From Streptomyces spinosisporus (GTDB lineage Bacteria; Actinomycetota; Actinomycetes; Streptomycetales; Streptomycetaceae), in the NCBI RefSeq assembly GCF_022698145.1, contig NZ_JALDAX010000018.1, positions 109,201-173,200 of the forward strand: DNA of 64,000 nucleotides, written 5' to 3'. This document shows, piece after piece, positions 49,977 to 58,612 of this stretch; the stretch's first letter is position 1, and every line of letters starts with the position of its first letter. Both the position numbers and the translations under genes were made by a program. A model generated the notes under the pieces. It worked only from the letters and a program-made list of their open reading frames with translations, ran no database searches and was not told the origin of the DNA.

Positions 49977-50732
49977 GTGTCCGACATCCACAGCGTGCTG
50001 ACCGGCACCCCTCACATCCCCGCCCTCCTGCTGATCGACAGCGACCAGAGCGGCCTCGACCGGACGAGTCAGGCGTACCGAGCCATCAGGCGTCAGATCA
50101 TCGACCTGACGCTGCCCCCGGGTAGCGGTTTCACTGAGACGTCGCTCGCTCAGCAGTGGCATATCAGCAAGACGCCGGTGCGTGAGGCGCTCGCGCGATT
50201 GAGGCGCGACGGCCTTGTGGATGCCCTGCCGCGAGCGGGTTACGTCGTCAGCCCTGTCACGCTCCAGGACACGGACGATCTCTGTGCCCTGCGTTCGTTG
50301 CTGTCGAGCGAAGCTGCCGGCGCCGCGGCGCGCCGGGGACTCACAGCGCCGGCGCTGGAGCGACTCGAAGTGCTGTCCAAAGTGCCCTTCGCGCTGGCGG
50401 CAGGCGAGGTGGAACAGGAGGAATCACTGCGGGCGGGGATAGAGTTCGAGGGCATCATCGTTAACTTCAGCGGCAACAACCGTCTCAGCAAGGCGGTCGT
50501 GGACGTACTCGACGAGTTGGAACGAGTACTGCGAATGGCCGCGCTGATCGATCCTGGCATCGCCAGTCCGCCCGGCGAACTCGAGGCCATCTACGAGCGG
50601 TTGCGTGATCGGGACGTGGACGGCGCTCAGGACGCCACGCGTGCACGATGCGAGCGTGTGCGAACCGATGTGCTCCAGGTCCTCGCCAAGAGCGCCTCCG
50701 TAAGCAGGGCGCACATCCAGCTTCCTACGTGA
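49977..50732 (+). CDS. GntR-family regulator (FadR subfamily)
   Basis: A 251-residue regulator. A GntR winged helix: RTSQAYRAIRRQIIDLTLPP, TSLAQQWHISKTPVREALAR and GLVDALPRAGYVVSP, followed by an all-helical FCD effector domain of about 150 residues. GTG start on the predicted transcription start. Follows the GNAT gene by 45 bases but appears to have its own promoter. Confidence 0.88.
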   Translation: MSDIHSVLTGTPHIPALLLIDSDQSGLDRTSQAYRAIRRQIIDLTLPPGSGFTETSLAQQWHISKTPVREALARLRRDGLVDALPRAGYVVSPVTLQDTDDLCALRSLLSSEAAGAAARRGLTAPALERLEVLSKVPFALAAGEVEQEESLRAGIEFEGIIVNFSGNNRLSKAVVDVLDELERVLRMAALIDPGIASPPGELEAIYERLRDRDVDGAQDATRARCERVRTDVLQVLAKSASVSRAHIQLPT

Positions 50733-50777
50733 TTCGGCGCAACGGCCTTGTTCCGCAGAAGAGTTCCGGCGACGACC

Positions 50778-51386
50778 CTAGTGGGGGTCCTCGAGCGGGC
50801 GCGGGACGGCGATCGCGGCAAGGTGCTCTTCCAGGAGTTCGATCTGCCGGGAAGGAGTAAAGGCCGATGGGGCGAACAGGGCCTGGACCACGAGTCCGAG
50901 CACGAACGACTGGACGCCGGCTGCGATGTGTTCGGGATCGCCGGGAGGCAGGTCACCGAGTTCTTGAGCGGCGGCCACCCGGTCGCGGAGCGTTGCGCGG
51001 CTCTGGGCGTACTTGCGGGCGTAGGCGTCCGTGAGATCCGGGTCGGACAGGGCCTGGTCCCAGGAGGAGACCCAGATCCGGTTGGTGGAGGTGGTCTCTT
51101 CGGTCAGCGGCAGCATGTCGAGCAGGGCCGCCCTCAGAGCCTCGATTCCTTCGCCTGCGGGGCGCCGGGGCCGGGACGCGGTTCGTTCCTCGAGCAGGTC
51201 CAGGGCGTACGTCACGAGGGCCCGCTTGTTGGGGAAGTAGTGCGTCAGCAGGCCGGTGGTCGCGCGGAGCTGGTCGGCGACCGCGCGGAGGGTGAGACCG
51301 CTGAAGCCGCGGGTGGCCATCACCTGCCAGACCGCTTCGGATACATCGCGTCGGCGGGCCTCGTGATCTCCCTTGGTACGTGCCAT
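50778..51386 (-). CDS. TetR-family regulator C
   Basis: A 202-residue TetR regulator: HTH VWQVMATRGFSGLTLRAVAD and TTGLLTHYFPNKRALV, then a BetI-type C-terminal region with RIWVSSWDQALSDPDL. ATG at 51386. A 15-bp palindrome lies 7 bases upstream, across the likely -10 region. Divergent from the PucR-type gene. Confidence 0.87.
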   Translation of the reverse strand: MARTKGDHEARRRDVSEAVWQVMATRGFSGLTLRAVADQLRATTGLLTHYFPNKRALVTYALDLLEERTASRPRRPAGEGIEALRAALLDMLPLTEETTSTNRIWVSSWDQALSDPDLTDAYARKYAQSRATLRDRVAAAQELGDLPPGDPEHIAAGVQSFVLGLVVQALFAPSAFTPSRQIELLEEHLAAIAVPRPLEDPH

Positions 51387-51392
51387 GACCCC

Positions 51393-51407
51393 ACGGTATA
51401 TTACCGT
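51393..51407. promoter_or_regulatory. Palindromic operator upstream of TetR C
   Basis: ACGGTA-TAT-TACCGT is a perfect 6-3-6 dyad. On the minus strand it overlaps a TAATAT -10-like hexamer about 11 bases before the ATG, which suits autorepression. Confidence 0.65.
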
Positions 51408-51480
51408 AACGCTTGTTATGCGAATGGCCATGAGTCGGGCGGTGCCGTGATCCCGGAGCGACAAGGAAGGGAGGGGTTCC

Positions 51481-53394
51481 ATGCTCACTCTCAATCACCT
51501 CATCGAGACAAGACCGGACCTACGGCTTCGCTGGGCGCATCCGGCGCACGCAAGCACGTACGGTGAGACACACGTGGCCGAGGTCACCGCGGTCGTTCCG
51601 GCACGGCAGACGGGGCACGACACCAGCTCGCAGCATCTCCCCGTGTCGGGCGGCGGTCTGGCGTTGGTGACATGGGGGCACCCTCCAGGGGGGCACAGCG
51701 CCAGGAAGCTCTGCGATCTCATCGCGGATCTTCGCCTCCACAACTCGGCGGGACTGGTTCTACGAACACTGCAGAGCTCGGTCGCCAGAAGTCCTCAAGT
51801 GCAGGCGCAGGCAGAGGAGTTCAAGCTCCCGGTCCTGACGACGGACGCGGATTCGGAGTGGGTCGGCGTCAACCACTTCATTCAGCAGCAGCGGGCCGCC
51901 GTGGCGGAGCGTCATGTCGAGCGGCTGGAAGACCTGATGCTCCGGCTGCCGGCCCGTGTCCAGAACTCCCGTGCGGCCAGAGACATCATCACCTGGTTGT
52001 CCTCCGCCCTCGATGCGGATGTGGCGCTGGGCTCCCACGAGAGGGGCGTCCTGGTGGCCGCCCCTGGGGACCGCACCAACCGTGCCCTTCATCTGGTCAC
52101 CAGGACGCAGGCCGGCAGTGCCGTATCCACTCAACACACGCGGGCGATCGGGGTTTTCGGCGGCGACACTCTCGTACTGGGCGTCGCGTCGCACCGCCCC
52201 TTCGGCGCGCCCGAAGTCCGTCTGATGCGCCACGCGGCCAAGTTCCTCGGCTTCTTCGAGCAGGTGGGGCGCGGGCATCGGGACACGGTGCTTGAACCGC
52301 GTCGTGTGAGCCAGGCGGCGGCGCAGTTGCTGCTCGGCACGGGACCGACGAAGGCACAGCTCGTCGCCCATGCCCTCGCCCCGTCCCTCGCGGAGACCGA
52401 GCAGGTCCGTGTCCGGATCCTCGACACCGGGAGACATGACCGAGAGGCCACGCTGCGGTGGTGTGAAGACAACCTGAGCGGCCGGGCCCTCGTGACACCC
52501 TGCCCCGAAAAGGGGAGCCAGATCGTCATCGTCACGTCTGCACGACACGATGCGAGCGTGGATGCCGATCTCCGCGCTCTCGTCAGCGAGCGCGGCTGGC
52601 TCGTCATGGGGGCCAGCCGTTCCCATGACATGGAGTCCGGCGCTCGCGCCCACGCAGAGGCCGCCCAGGCACTCCAGCACGCGGCGCGTGTTGCTGGTCG
52701 GATCAGTACTGGTGCGCAGTCGAAACTGGCTCCGCTCCTTCCGCGCCCGACAGCGCATGCCTGGGCCGTGAACCTGCTCGAGCCGGTGTTGGGGCACCCC
52801 GCACAGCAGCAACTTCTCGACACCCTGCGCATCGGATGCTCCTTCAGACCGGCGGAAGCCTCCCGGGGTCTCGGTATCCACCGCAACACACTGCGCCAGC
52901 GGCTTGCGCGGGCGAGCCGTGTCCTCGGGTTGGACCTCAACACCGCGAACGACCGCATCCTTGTCCTCCTGGCCCTGGACATCCTGTCCCTGCCCGACGC
53001 GCCGCCGGCCGTCTCGGGTTCTGTCCACGACCTCGACGACCTTTTGGCGTACGAGGCCGAAGCAGTCCGGTCATGGGCCGAGATCCGGCTGAGCCCTTTG
53101 CGGTCCGGTCAGCGAGACCTTGAAAACACGCTGTGCGTGTGGCTCGAACACGACCTGTCGGCACGGAGAACCGCGACGGCACTGGGAGTCTCGGAGGCAA
53201 CGGTCCGTCATCACATCCACGACGCGACAGAGCTTCTCGGAATGGACGTCGAAGCAAGGACGACCGACATGCACGACACCAACAGGATGACGATTGCGGA
53301 CGTCGGTGTCGCGGCCTACGTCCTGCTGGGACGTCCCCAACTACGCCGGCCCACACCTCCCTTGGCCCTGTCGTCGGCCTGCTCTCGCATCTGA
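51481..53394 (+). CDS. PucR-type regulator with two C-terminal HTH domains
   Basis: A 637-residue regulator with a PucR-like N-terminal domain (MLTLNHLIETRPDLRLRWAH) and a middle region of mixed alpha/beta content. Two PucR-type HTH_30 domains follow: LLDTLRIGCSFRPAEASRGL (about residues 440-480) and LENTLCVWLEHDLSARRTAT (about 545-585). Most family members have a single such HTH; the first, with GIHRNTLRQRLARA, is the best match. PucR-type proteins regulate purine, amino acid or polyamine catabolism. ATG at 51481. Confidence 0.8.
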   Translation: MLTLNHLIETRPDLRLRWAHPAHASTYGETHVAEVTAVVPARQTGHDTSSQHLPVSGGGLALVTWGHPPGGHSARKLCDLIADLRLHNSAGLVLRTLQSSVARSPQVQAQAEEFKLPVLTTDADSEWVGVNHFIQQQRAAVAERHVERLEDLMLRLPARVQNSRAARDIITWLSSALDADVALGSHERGVLVAAPGDRTNRALHLVTRTQAGSAVSTQHTRAIGVFGGDTLVLGVASHRPFGAPEVRLMRHAAKFLGFFEQVGRGHRDTVLEPRRVSQAAAQLLLGTGPTKAQLVAHALAPSLAETEQVRVRILDTGRHDREATLRWCEDNLSGRALVTPCPEKGSQIVIVTSARHDASVDADLRALVSERGWLVMGASRSHDMESGARAHAEAAQALQHAARVAGRISTGAQSKLAPLLPRPTAHAWAVNLLEPVLGHPAQQQLLDTLRIGCSFRPAEASRGLGIHRNTLRQRLARASRVLGLDLNTANDRILVLLALDILSLPDAPPAVSGSVHDLDDLLAYEAEAVRSWAEIRLSPLRSGQRDLENTLCVWLEHDLSARRTATALGVSEATVRHHIHDATELLGMDVEARTTDMHDTNRMTIADVGVAAYVLLGRPQLRRPTPPLALSSACSRI

Positions 53395-53439
53395 GGCGAC
53401 CTCAAGACCCCCTCCCCTTCGGTCAGGACGGACGACTTC

Positions 53440-53769
53440 GTGATCACTTGTCATCTGCGCTACGAAATCGACCCGCGCCAGGTCTCCGCCTTCGAGGAGT
53501 ACGTGACCGGTTGGATACCGATCGTGAACCGACTGGGAGGCACCCATCATGGATGCTTCCTCCCGAGTGAAGGGGCCAACGACATCGCCTACGCCCTCTT
53601 CTCGTTCCCGAGTCTCGCCGCCTACGAGAGCTACCGCGAGGCCATTCGCCGTGACGCTGAGGCACGCGGACTCTGGCAGCTCAGTGAACAGACCGGCTGC
53701 ATCCGCCGTTTCGACCGGACCTTCCTCAGGCCGGTCACCGGCGTGACCGGTGCTCGGGCAACGGCATGA
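53440..53769 (+). CDS. NIPSNAP-family protein
   Basis: A 109-residue NIPSNAP protein: HLRYEIDPRQVSAFEEYVTG and LFSFPSLAAYESYREAIRRD. The ABM-like fold dimerises; biochemical role unknown. GTG at 53440. It follows the PucR gene by 45 bases and may be co-regulated. Confidence 0.82.
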   Translation: MITCHLRYEIDPRQVSAFEEYVTGWIPIVNRLGGTHHGCFLPSEGANDIAYALFSFPSLAAYESYREAIRRDAEARGLWQLSEQTGCIRRFDRTFLRPVTGVTGARATA

Positions 53770-53785
53770 CCTCATTGCCCGAGCA
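53751..53785. terminator. Bidirectional hairpin after NIPSNAP
   Basis: TGCTCGGGCAA (53751-53761) pairs perfectly with TTGCCCGAGCA (53775-53785). The NIPSNAP stop codon lies in the 13-base loop, and the convergent EamA gene ends at 53790. Confidence 0.85.
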
Positions 53786-53789
53786 GATG

Positions 53790-54707
53790 TCACGGTCGGG
53801 AGGTCGTCCTGCTCGGAGCCTGCTGGACGCCGATGGAGACCAGGACGAGTACAGCTCCCAGAATCTGAGTCCCACTCAGGTGGTCATGCGCGAGTAGCAC
53901 AGCCAGCAGTGTGGCTGTGAGCGGTTCGAGGAGGACAGCGACGATCCCTGCGGCTGCACCGGCGAGGTGCAGCCCCGAGAAGTAGCTGGTGTAGGCAACG
54001 GCTGTTGGCACCAGCCCGAGGAACATCACGGCACCGACCGTGTCGACCCGCAGCGGAAGCACCATCCCGGACAGCAGACCGGCGGGCAACAGCAGCAGGC
54101 CTCCCGTCAGGAAGCCCAGTCCGGTCGCGGCGTTCCGGTCCAGACCGGGTAGTGGTGCTCGGCGGTCCAGCGTGAGCACGGCGAACCCCAGCGCGGCGAG
54201 CAGGGCCAAGCCCGCACCCGCAATTCCGTTGCCGCCCGCGCCGGTTGGGGAGTCGAGCAGCAGCATCAGCCCGCCGACAGCGACCACGATCGATGTGACC
54301 GCACGCAGCGTGGGCGGACGCCGGTCGAGGACGGCGGTGCCGAACGTCACGAGTACGGGGATGGCAACCATGGTGGTCAGGGTTGCCAGGCTCACTGACG
54401 TGGCCTCCACTGCCGCGAAGTATGCGGTCTGGTACGTGGCCATCAGTACGCCGGTGACAGCAAGCCGAGCTGCCGCCGCGCGCGTGCGCGGCACCGTCCT
54501 GACCCCCCCTGCGACGGCGGCGTAGAGAGTGATGAAGATTCCTCCGAGCAACAGTCGGAAGGCGGCGACGGCAACGGGTTGCATCCCGGTGCGAGAGGCG
54601 AGGAGTGAGCCGGCGAGGCCGCCGGTACCCCATAGCAGTCCGGCGAGGACCAGCAAGGCAGTGCCCCGTGGAACGAGGGCAGCAGAGAGTGACGAGCGTG
54701 TGAGCAT
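53790..54707 (-). CDS. EamA-family drug/metabolite transporter
   Basis: A 305-residue membrane protein with ten expected TM helices in two EamA repeats: LLVLAGLLWGTGGLAGSLLA opens the first, AGAGLALLAALGFAVLTL the second, with the family YTSYFSGLHLAGAAAGIVAV near the end. Function usually metabolite efflux or amino acid export. ATG at 54707. The gap of 229 bp after it holds no gene that I can support. Confidence 0.87.
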   Translation of the reverse strand: MLTRSSLSAALVPRGTALLVLAGLLWGTGGLAGSLLASRTGMQPVAVAAFRLLLGGIFITLYAAVAGGVRTVPRTRAAAARLAVTGVLMATYQTAYFAAVEATSVSLATLTTMVAIPVLVTFGTAVLDRRPPTLRAVTSIVVAVGGLMLLLDSPTGAGGNGIAGAGLALLAALGFAVLTLDRRAPLPGLDRNAATGLGFLTGGLLLLPAGLLSGMVLPLRVDTVGAVMFLGLVPTAVAYTSYFSGLHLAGAAAGIVAVLLEPLTATLLAVLLAHDHLSGTQILGAVLVLVSIGVQQAPSRTTSRP

Positions 54708-54936
54708 GGTTGGGCTCCGGCTTCGACGTGGATGAAGGGCATCGTCGGAGCGGGGGCATCAGCAGAACTTCGACGGCTTCAAGCTACGTCGAACTGGGGC
54801 CGCGGCCGTATGCGTCGGCCTGGCCCTGGCAACACCCCGCTCAGAAGCGGGGCGGCGGGCAGATGTGCCGGCGAGCATGCATGGTGCAGAGCATAGTTGG
54901 GGCGACCTCCTGGCTACCCTGTCTTTTCAGAGGCCG

Positions 54937-55233
54937 TCACGGTGTCGGCAGCTGGTCGTCGGTTCGGAGAAGTCCGAGTTCACTCACGCGCAGTCCCAGC
55001 GCGAACCGGCTGACCACGCTGGTCCTCATCATCATTCGCTGCACGCGCCGTTGGACGGTTCGGTGGCTCAGGGTCAGACGTCTGGCGATGGTGGAGTCCG
55101 GCAGGCCGCACCCCATGAGTTCCAGTATGCGCAGATCGACCACGTCGAACGCGGCATGCACGGTCGGCGCACCGGCCGGCTCGCAAGCCAACTGAATTGA
55201 CTGACTTCGAAGGGGACGCCCGCCTCCGAACAT
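54937..55233 (-). CDS. Orphan LuxR-type HTH protein
   Basis: About 98 residues. A LuxR/GerE HTH lies in DLRILELMGCGLPDSTIARR and LTLSHRTVQRRVQRMM, with no receiver or sensor domain. I use the ATG at 55233, which has AAAGGAG 6 bases upstream, rather than the ATG at 55341 that extends into a repeated non-coding element. Such stand-alone proteins are often activators in Streptomyces. Upstream of it, at 55271-55345, lies one copy of a 75-bp repeated element. Confidence 0.72.
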   Translation of the reverse strand: MFGGGRPLRSQSIQLACEPAGAPTVHAAFDVVDLRILELMGCGLPDSTIARRLTLSHRTVQRRVQRMMMRTSVVSRFALGLRVSELGLLRTDDQLPTP

Positions 55234-55270
55234 GCCTGCTCCTTTGACGTAAGTACGTGTGCCGAGGACC

Positions 55271-55345
55271 GACATTAAGGAACGACCGGCACGCTGAACC
55301 ACCGTGGATATGCACTGTTTGCTCTCGGTGGGTTTCGGCATGCCC
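55271..55345 (-). repeat. 75-bp repeated non-coding element, copy 1
   Basis: Gap-free match with 61449-61523 at 57 of 75 positions; the central GGATATGCACTGTT is identical. It ends 38 bases upstream of the orphan LuxR start on the minus strand, so it lies in the promoter/leader position. Confidence 0.75.
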
Positions 55346-55436
55346 CTCAGTGGCCGTCACGCAGCGTGGGACTGTGCACTTCAACACCCGCGTGAACGCC
55401 GCATCTGCACATGCGCACCACGGATTCAGTGCCCGC

Positions 55437-56795
55437 CTACCGAGCCGTGCTCGAACGGATCTGGCGGAATGCTGTCGGTACGCTCGCAAGAATGGTGATC
55501 GCCAGCGCGACCGCCACGAGGAGCGCGAACAGGGGTCCCGCCTGGCCCGGAATCAACGTACCGGTGCGCACCACGCTGAAGGGGAGCACGGTCACCGCGG
55601 TGGAGACGCCTCCGAGAACTGCGGCGATCACGGTGGTGATGAGCGCCTCGGTGCCCACCACTGCCAGGATCTGGCGACGGGTGGCACCCGTGAGGGCCAG
55701 GAGCTTGAAGTCGTGTCCGCGGGCCCGGGTAGCTGCGACGAGGGTGTTGCTCGCGGCCACGACAGCGAATCCGACGATGGCCAATACGATGAGGTAGTTG
55801 ACGGTTGCCAACTGCGGTCCGTCGGTGGCCGGTCGACTGTCCTCGATACGCTGCATGGCCAGTGTCCCGCTGCCGACACCGATCAGCAGGGTCAACGGCG
55901 CGATCAGGCTGCCTTGTTGGCGAGCGCGAGTCCTGAGTGTGCGCCCGGCGAGGCGTGTGATCACTGAACGAGAGCGCGCCAGTCCCAGGCCGCCCGCGGT
56001 GGCGGCGGCAGGTGCCAGCAGGGCAAGTCCCACGGCGACCGCAACCCCTGCCGGCCCGGCCGTACTGGACAACAGAGGACCGTTTTCCTGTGCCAGCGTG
56101 CTCATCCCGGTCCCCAGGCCAATGAGTGTGATGAGGCCACCGCTCACGACTTTGGTGCGTGTCAGGGTCTTTCCGGTCGTGTCGACGCCCGCGCTCGCGG
56201 AGAGCGCGGAGACAGGCGGCACCTGGCCGGCTCGGCGCCCGGCGAGCATGGCACCCGCAAGAGCAGCTGTCAGGGCAACTCCCGCGCCCACGGTGACAGT
56301 GAGCCATCCGTTTTCAAGGGCAGTCACAGACTTGACCGCGTGTGCCGCGGTGAGTCTGGAGAGCAGGAGGCGGCCCAGCAGAATTCCCGGTACGAGGCCC
56401 GCCAGGGCGGCCGGCAGGGCGATCGCAATCACTTCGAGCAGGGTCAGTAGCTGTACCTGTCTCGGGCTGGCCGCGATGGTCCTCAACAGAGCTGTCTCGC
56501 GCTCCCGTTGCCTCACGACGAGCGAGACCGTGGAGAGGACACCGAAGGTCACGATCAGCAGGGACCATCCGCCGAGAATGGCCGGCAGCATGATCAAGAG
56601 GGTGTGGTCCTTGCCGCTCGCAGCCAGTCCCGTCTCGAGAAGTGCCGCCAGAGCGGTGAGCAGGGCCGAACCGATGAGCAGGACCAGGCCGGCGGCCAGT
56701 TGTGTCGTGGGCCTGGCGCGCAGGCTTCGTAGAGCCATGAGGAGAAGCGCGTTGGTGGGGCGTGTGGTGCGCGTCCGAATAGCCATGATGGTCAC
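55437..56795 (-). CDS. FtsX-like ABC transporter permease
   Basis: A 452-residue MacB/FtsX-type permease with TM helices in two blocks. First: LAAGLVLLIGSALLTALAAL and AGLVPGILLGRLLLSRL; later: VNYLIVLAIVGFAVVAASN and the family motif ATRRQILAVVGTEALITTV. GTG start overlaps the stop of the ATPase gene (GTGA). It forms an ABC exporter with the LolD-like ATPase; such pairs often give resistance to antimicrobial peptides or move lipoproteins. Confidence 0.85.
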   Translation of the reverse strand: MTIMAIRTRTTRPTNALLLMALRSLRARPTTQLAAGLVLLIGSALLTALAALLETGLAASGKDHTLLIMLPAILGGWSLLIVTFGVLSTVSLVVRQRERETALLRTIAASPRQVQLLTLLEVIAIALPAALAGLVPGILLGRLLLSRLTAAHAVKSVTALENGWLTVTVGAGVALTAALAGAMLAGRRAGQVPPVSALSASAGVDTTGKTLTRTKVVSGGLITLIGLGTGMSTLAQENGPLLSSTAGPAGVAVAVGLALLAPAAATAGGLGLARSRSVITRLAGRTLRTRARQQGSLIAPLTLLIGVGSGTLAMQRIEDSRPATDGPQLATVNYLIVLAIVGFAVVAASNTLVAATRARGHDFKLLALTGATRRQILAVVGTEALITTVIAAVLGGVSTAVTVLPFSVVRTGTLIPGQAGPLFALLVAVALAITILASVPTAFRQIRSSTAR

Positions 56796-57550
56796 CGAAC
56801 CCTCTCTCCCAGTCGTGTCATATGGGCCGCCACGGCTTCCGCGCCGGGGCGGGCAAGGGTGTCGACGATGCGACCGTCGGCCAGGAAGATCACCGAGTCC
56901 GCATAGGAGGCGGCGTTCGGATCGTGGGTGACCATGACGATGGTCCGCCCGTTCTCGTTCACCGCCGAGCGGAGCAGTTGGAGCACCTCGCGCGCGGCGT
57001 TGGTGTCGAGCGCGCCTGTGGGCTCGTCGGCGAAGATCACTGCGGGTTCCGCCAGGACGGCGCGGGCGAAGGCGACGCGCTGTTGCTGGCCGCCCGAGAG
57101 CTCTCCGGGCAGATGATCCGCCCGCTCCTCGATCCCGAGCCGGGCGAAGAGGGAGTCGACATCACCGCGGCGGGGTCGCCTTCCCGCCAGTTCCAGTGGG
57201 AGCGTCACGTTCTGACGGGCGGTCAGCGTCGGCAGCAGATTGAACGTCTGGAACACGAACCCGATCCGGTCCCGGCGCAGACGGGTCAGCCCGGCCTCGT
57301 CGTACTGCGACAGGTCCTCCCCGTCGATGTGCACGCTGCCAGAGGTGGGCCTGTCGAGGCCGGCGGCGCAATGCAGCAGGGTGCTCTTGCCGGATCCGGA
57401 AGGACCCATCACGGCCGTGAAGGTGCCGGAGTCGAACGTGAGGGAGACGTCGTCCAGCGCTCGGACGGCCCCTGCGTCACGTCCATGGATTTTGGAGACG
57501 GAGCGAAGCTCGACGGCCGCCTGTCTGACGAGCACGGTCTTGGCGGACAT
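56792..57550 (-). CDS. LolD/MacB-type ABC transporter ATPase
   Basis: A 252-residue ABC ATPase with Walker A MGPSGSGKSTLLH, signature ELSGGQQQRVAFARA and Walker B AVIFADEPTGALDT. Typical partner of FtsX/MacB permeases. I use the ATG at 57550 (MSAKTVLVRQAAVE), since upstream ATGs at 57580 and 57601 lie inside a strong dyad; no start has a good ribosome binding site, so this is provisional. Divergent from the zinc-ribbon TetR. Confidence 0.85.
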   Translation of the reverse strand: MSAKTVLVRQAAVELRSVSKIHGRDAGAVRALDDVSLTFDSGTFTAVMGPSGSGKSTLLHCAAGLDRPTSGSVHIDGEDLSQYDEAGLTRLRRDRIGFVFQTFNLLPTLTARQNVTLPLELAGRRPRRGDVDSLFARLGIEERADHLPGELSGGQQQRVAFARAVLAEPAVIFADEPTGALDTNAAREVLQLLRSAVNENGRTIVMVTHDPNAASYADSVIFLADGRIVDTLARPGAEAVAAHMTRLGERVR

Positions 57551-57564
57551 ACGAGCGGATGAGT

Positions 57565-57598
57565 ACGGCGTATGCATCATGCGTGCATCGTACGCCGT
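57565..57598. promoter_or_regulatory. Inverted repeat at the ABC exporter promoter
   Basis: ACGGCGTA (57565-57572) and TACGCCGT (57591-57598) are perfect inverted copies, with an inner ATGCA/TGCAT dyad in the 18-base spacer. It lies just upstream of the preferred ATPase start. Confidence 0.6.
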
Positions 57599-57674
57599 CA
57601 TGGAACGAAAGCAAATTGCGCACTGCTCAAGGCAGTTACAGGCGCCACACTCCCCCGGCCAATCGTTCGCCTGC

Positions 57675-57708
57675 TATATTTCGTGACAGGTCGAGTGCGT
57701 CACGAAAT
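57675..57708. promoter_or_regulatory. TetR operator on the zinc-ribbon TetR promoter
   Basis: ATTTCGTGAC (57678-57687) and GTCACGAAAT (57699-57708) form a perfect 10-bp inverted repeat with an 11-base spacer, overlapping a -10-like TATATT (57675-57680). Confidence 0.75.
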
Positions 57709-57724
57709 GAAGGTGAGGGATCTT

Positions 57725-58591
57725 ATGCGCTGCGAGGAATGCGGTAAGCCCGTCCACGCCAAGGGGCGAGGCAGGCCGCCGCGGTACTGCTCGCCGGCCT
57801 GCAGATCTCGGGCCTACCGCGCCCGTCGCGATGCTCACGCCGTCGACGGCAACGGAGTTGGTCAGGACGGCTCCCTCGAACCACCCGCCCCGACACGGAG
57901 GACGGCCGGCGTCGCCCCACGGCGAGGTGAGGCGGCGGAGTCGTCCCTGACCGCGGAGAGCATCGTGGAGGCGGCCATCAGGATCGCCGACCGCGAAGGG
58001 CTCGAAGCCCTCTCCATGCGCCGCACCGCGGCAGAGCTGGGCGTGGGGGTGATGTCGCAATACCGGCACGTCCCGGACAAGGACGCCTTGATCGACCTGG
58101 TGGTCGAAACGCTGTTCGCCGCCCATCCGCTGCCCGCCCACGGGACGGACGGCTGGCGGGCCGACCTGGAGCTTTCCGCGCGCCGGGAATGGGAGATCTA
58201 CCGTGCGCATCCATGGCTCGCACTGATCGTCGCCGGGACCACGCGCCCTCCCCTGGCGGCGTCCATGATGGCCTACACGGACTGGCGCATGCGTGCCGTC
58301 GCTGACCGTGGCCTGGCGTTTCCGGAAATGCTGCAAGTGGCCGTCGCCGTCAGTGCGGCGGTGCAGGGCTCGGCACTGACTCTGGCCCGGGCCACCAGCG
58401 CTGCGGAGGACGAGGCATGGCTCGCCTCTCGTCAGTCAGCCATCACCGCTGTCTTCGCCAGCCGGGACCTGCCCCTCATCTCGCAGTTCGGAGCGGCCGA
58501 ATTCCAGGCGGTCACACCGCAGAACATGTTCGAGTTCATGTTGCGCTGCACGTTGGACGGCATCAAGGTCACGCTGGCCGACCGCGCCTGA
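57725..58591 (+). CDS. TetR-type regulator with an N-terminal zinc ribbon
   Basis: A 288-residue protein. It starts with a Cys4 zinc ribbon (MRCEECGKPV and RYCSPACRSRAYRA, C-x2-C...C-x3-C), a linker to about 75, then a TetR HTH (IVEAAIRIADREGLEALSMR, RTAAELGVGVMSQYRHVPDK) and a helical ligand domain of the TetR_C_11-like type. The ATG at 57725 has a GAGGGA ribosome binding site. Divergent from the ABC exporter genes, which it probably represses. Confidence 0.82.
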   Translation: MRCEECGKPVHAKGRGRPPRYCSPACRSRAYRARRDAHAVDGNGVGQDGSLEPPAPTRRTAGVAPRRGEAAESSLTAESIVEAAIRIADREGLEALSMRRTAAELGVGVMSQYRHVPDKDALIDLVVETLFAAHPLPAHGTDGWRADLELSARREWEIYRAHPWLALIVAGTTRPPLAASMMAYTDWRMRAVADRGLAFPEMLQVAVAVSAAVQGSALTLARATSAAEDEAWLASRQSAITAVFASRDLPLISQFGAAEFQAVTPQNMFEFMLRCTLDGIKVTLADRA

Positions 58592-58612
58592 GGGTGCGTC
58601 AATTCCGCGTGA

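Noticed and set aside
55234..55341. N-terminal extension of the orphan LuxR protein
   Set aside because: It runs into the repeated non-coding element, while the ATG at 55233 has a strong AAAGGAG ribosome binding site.
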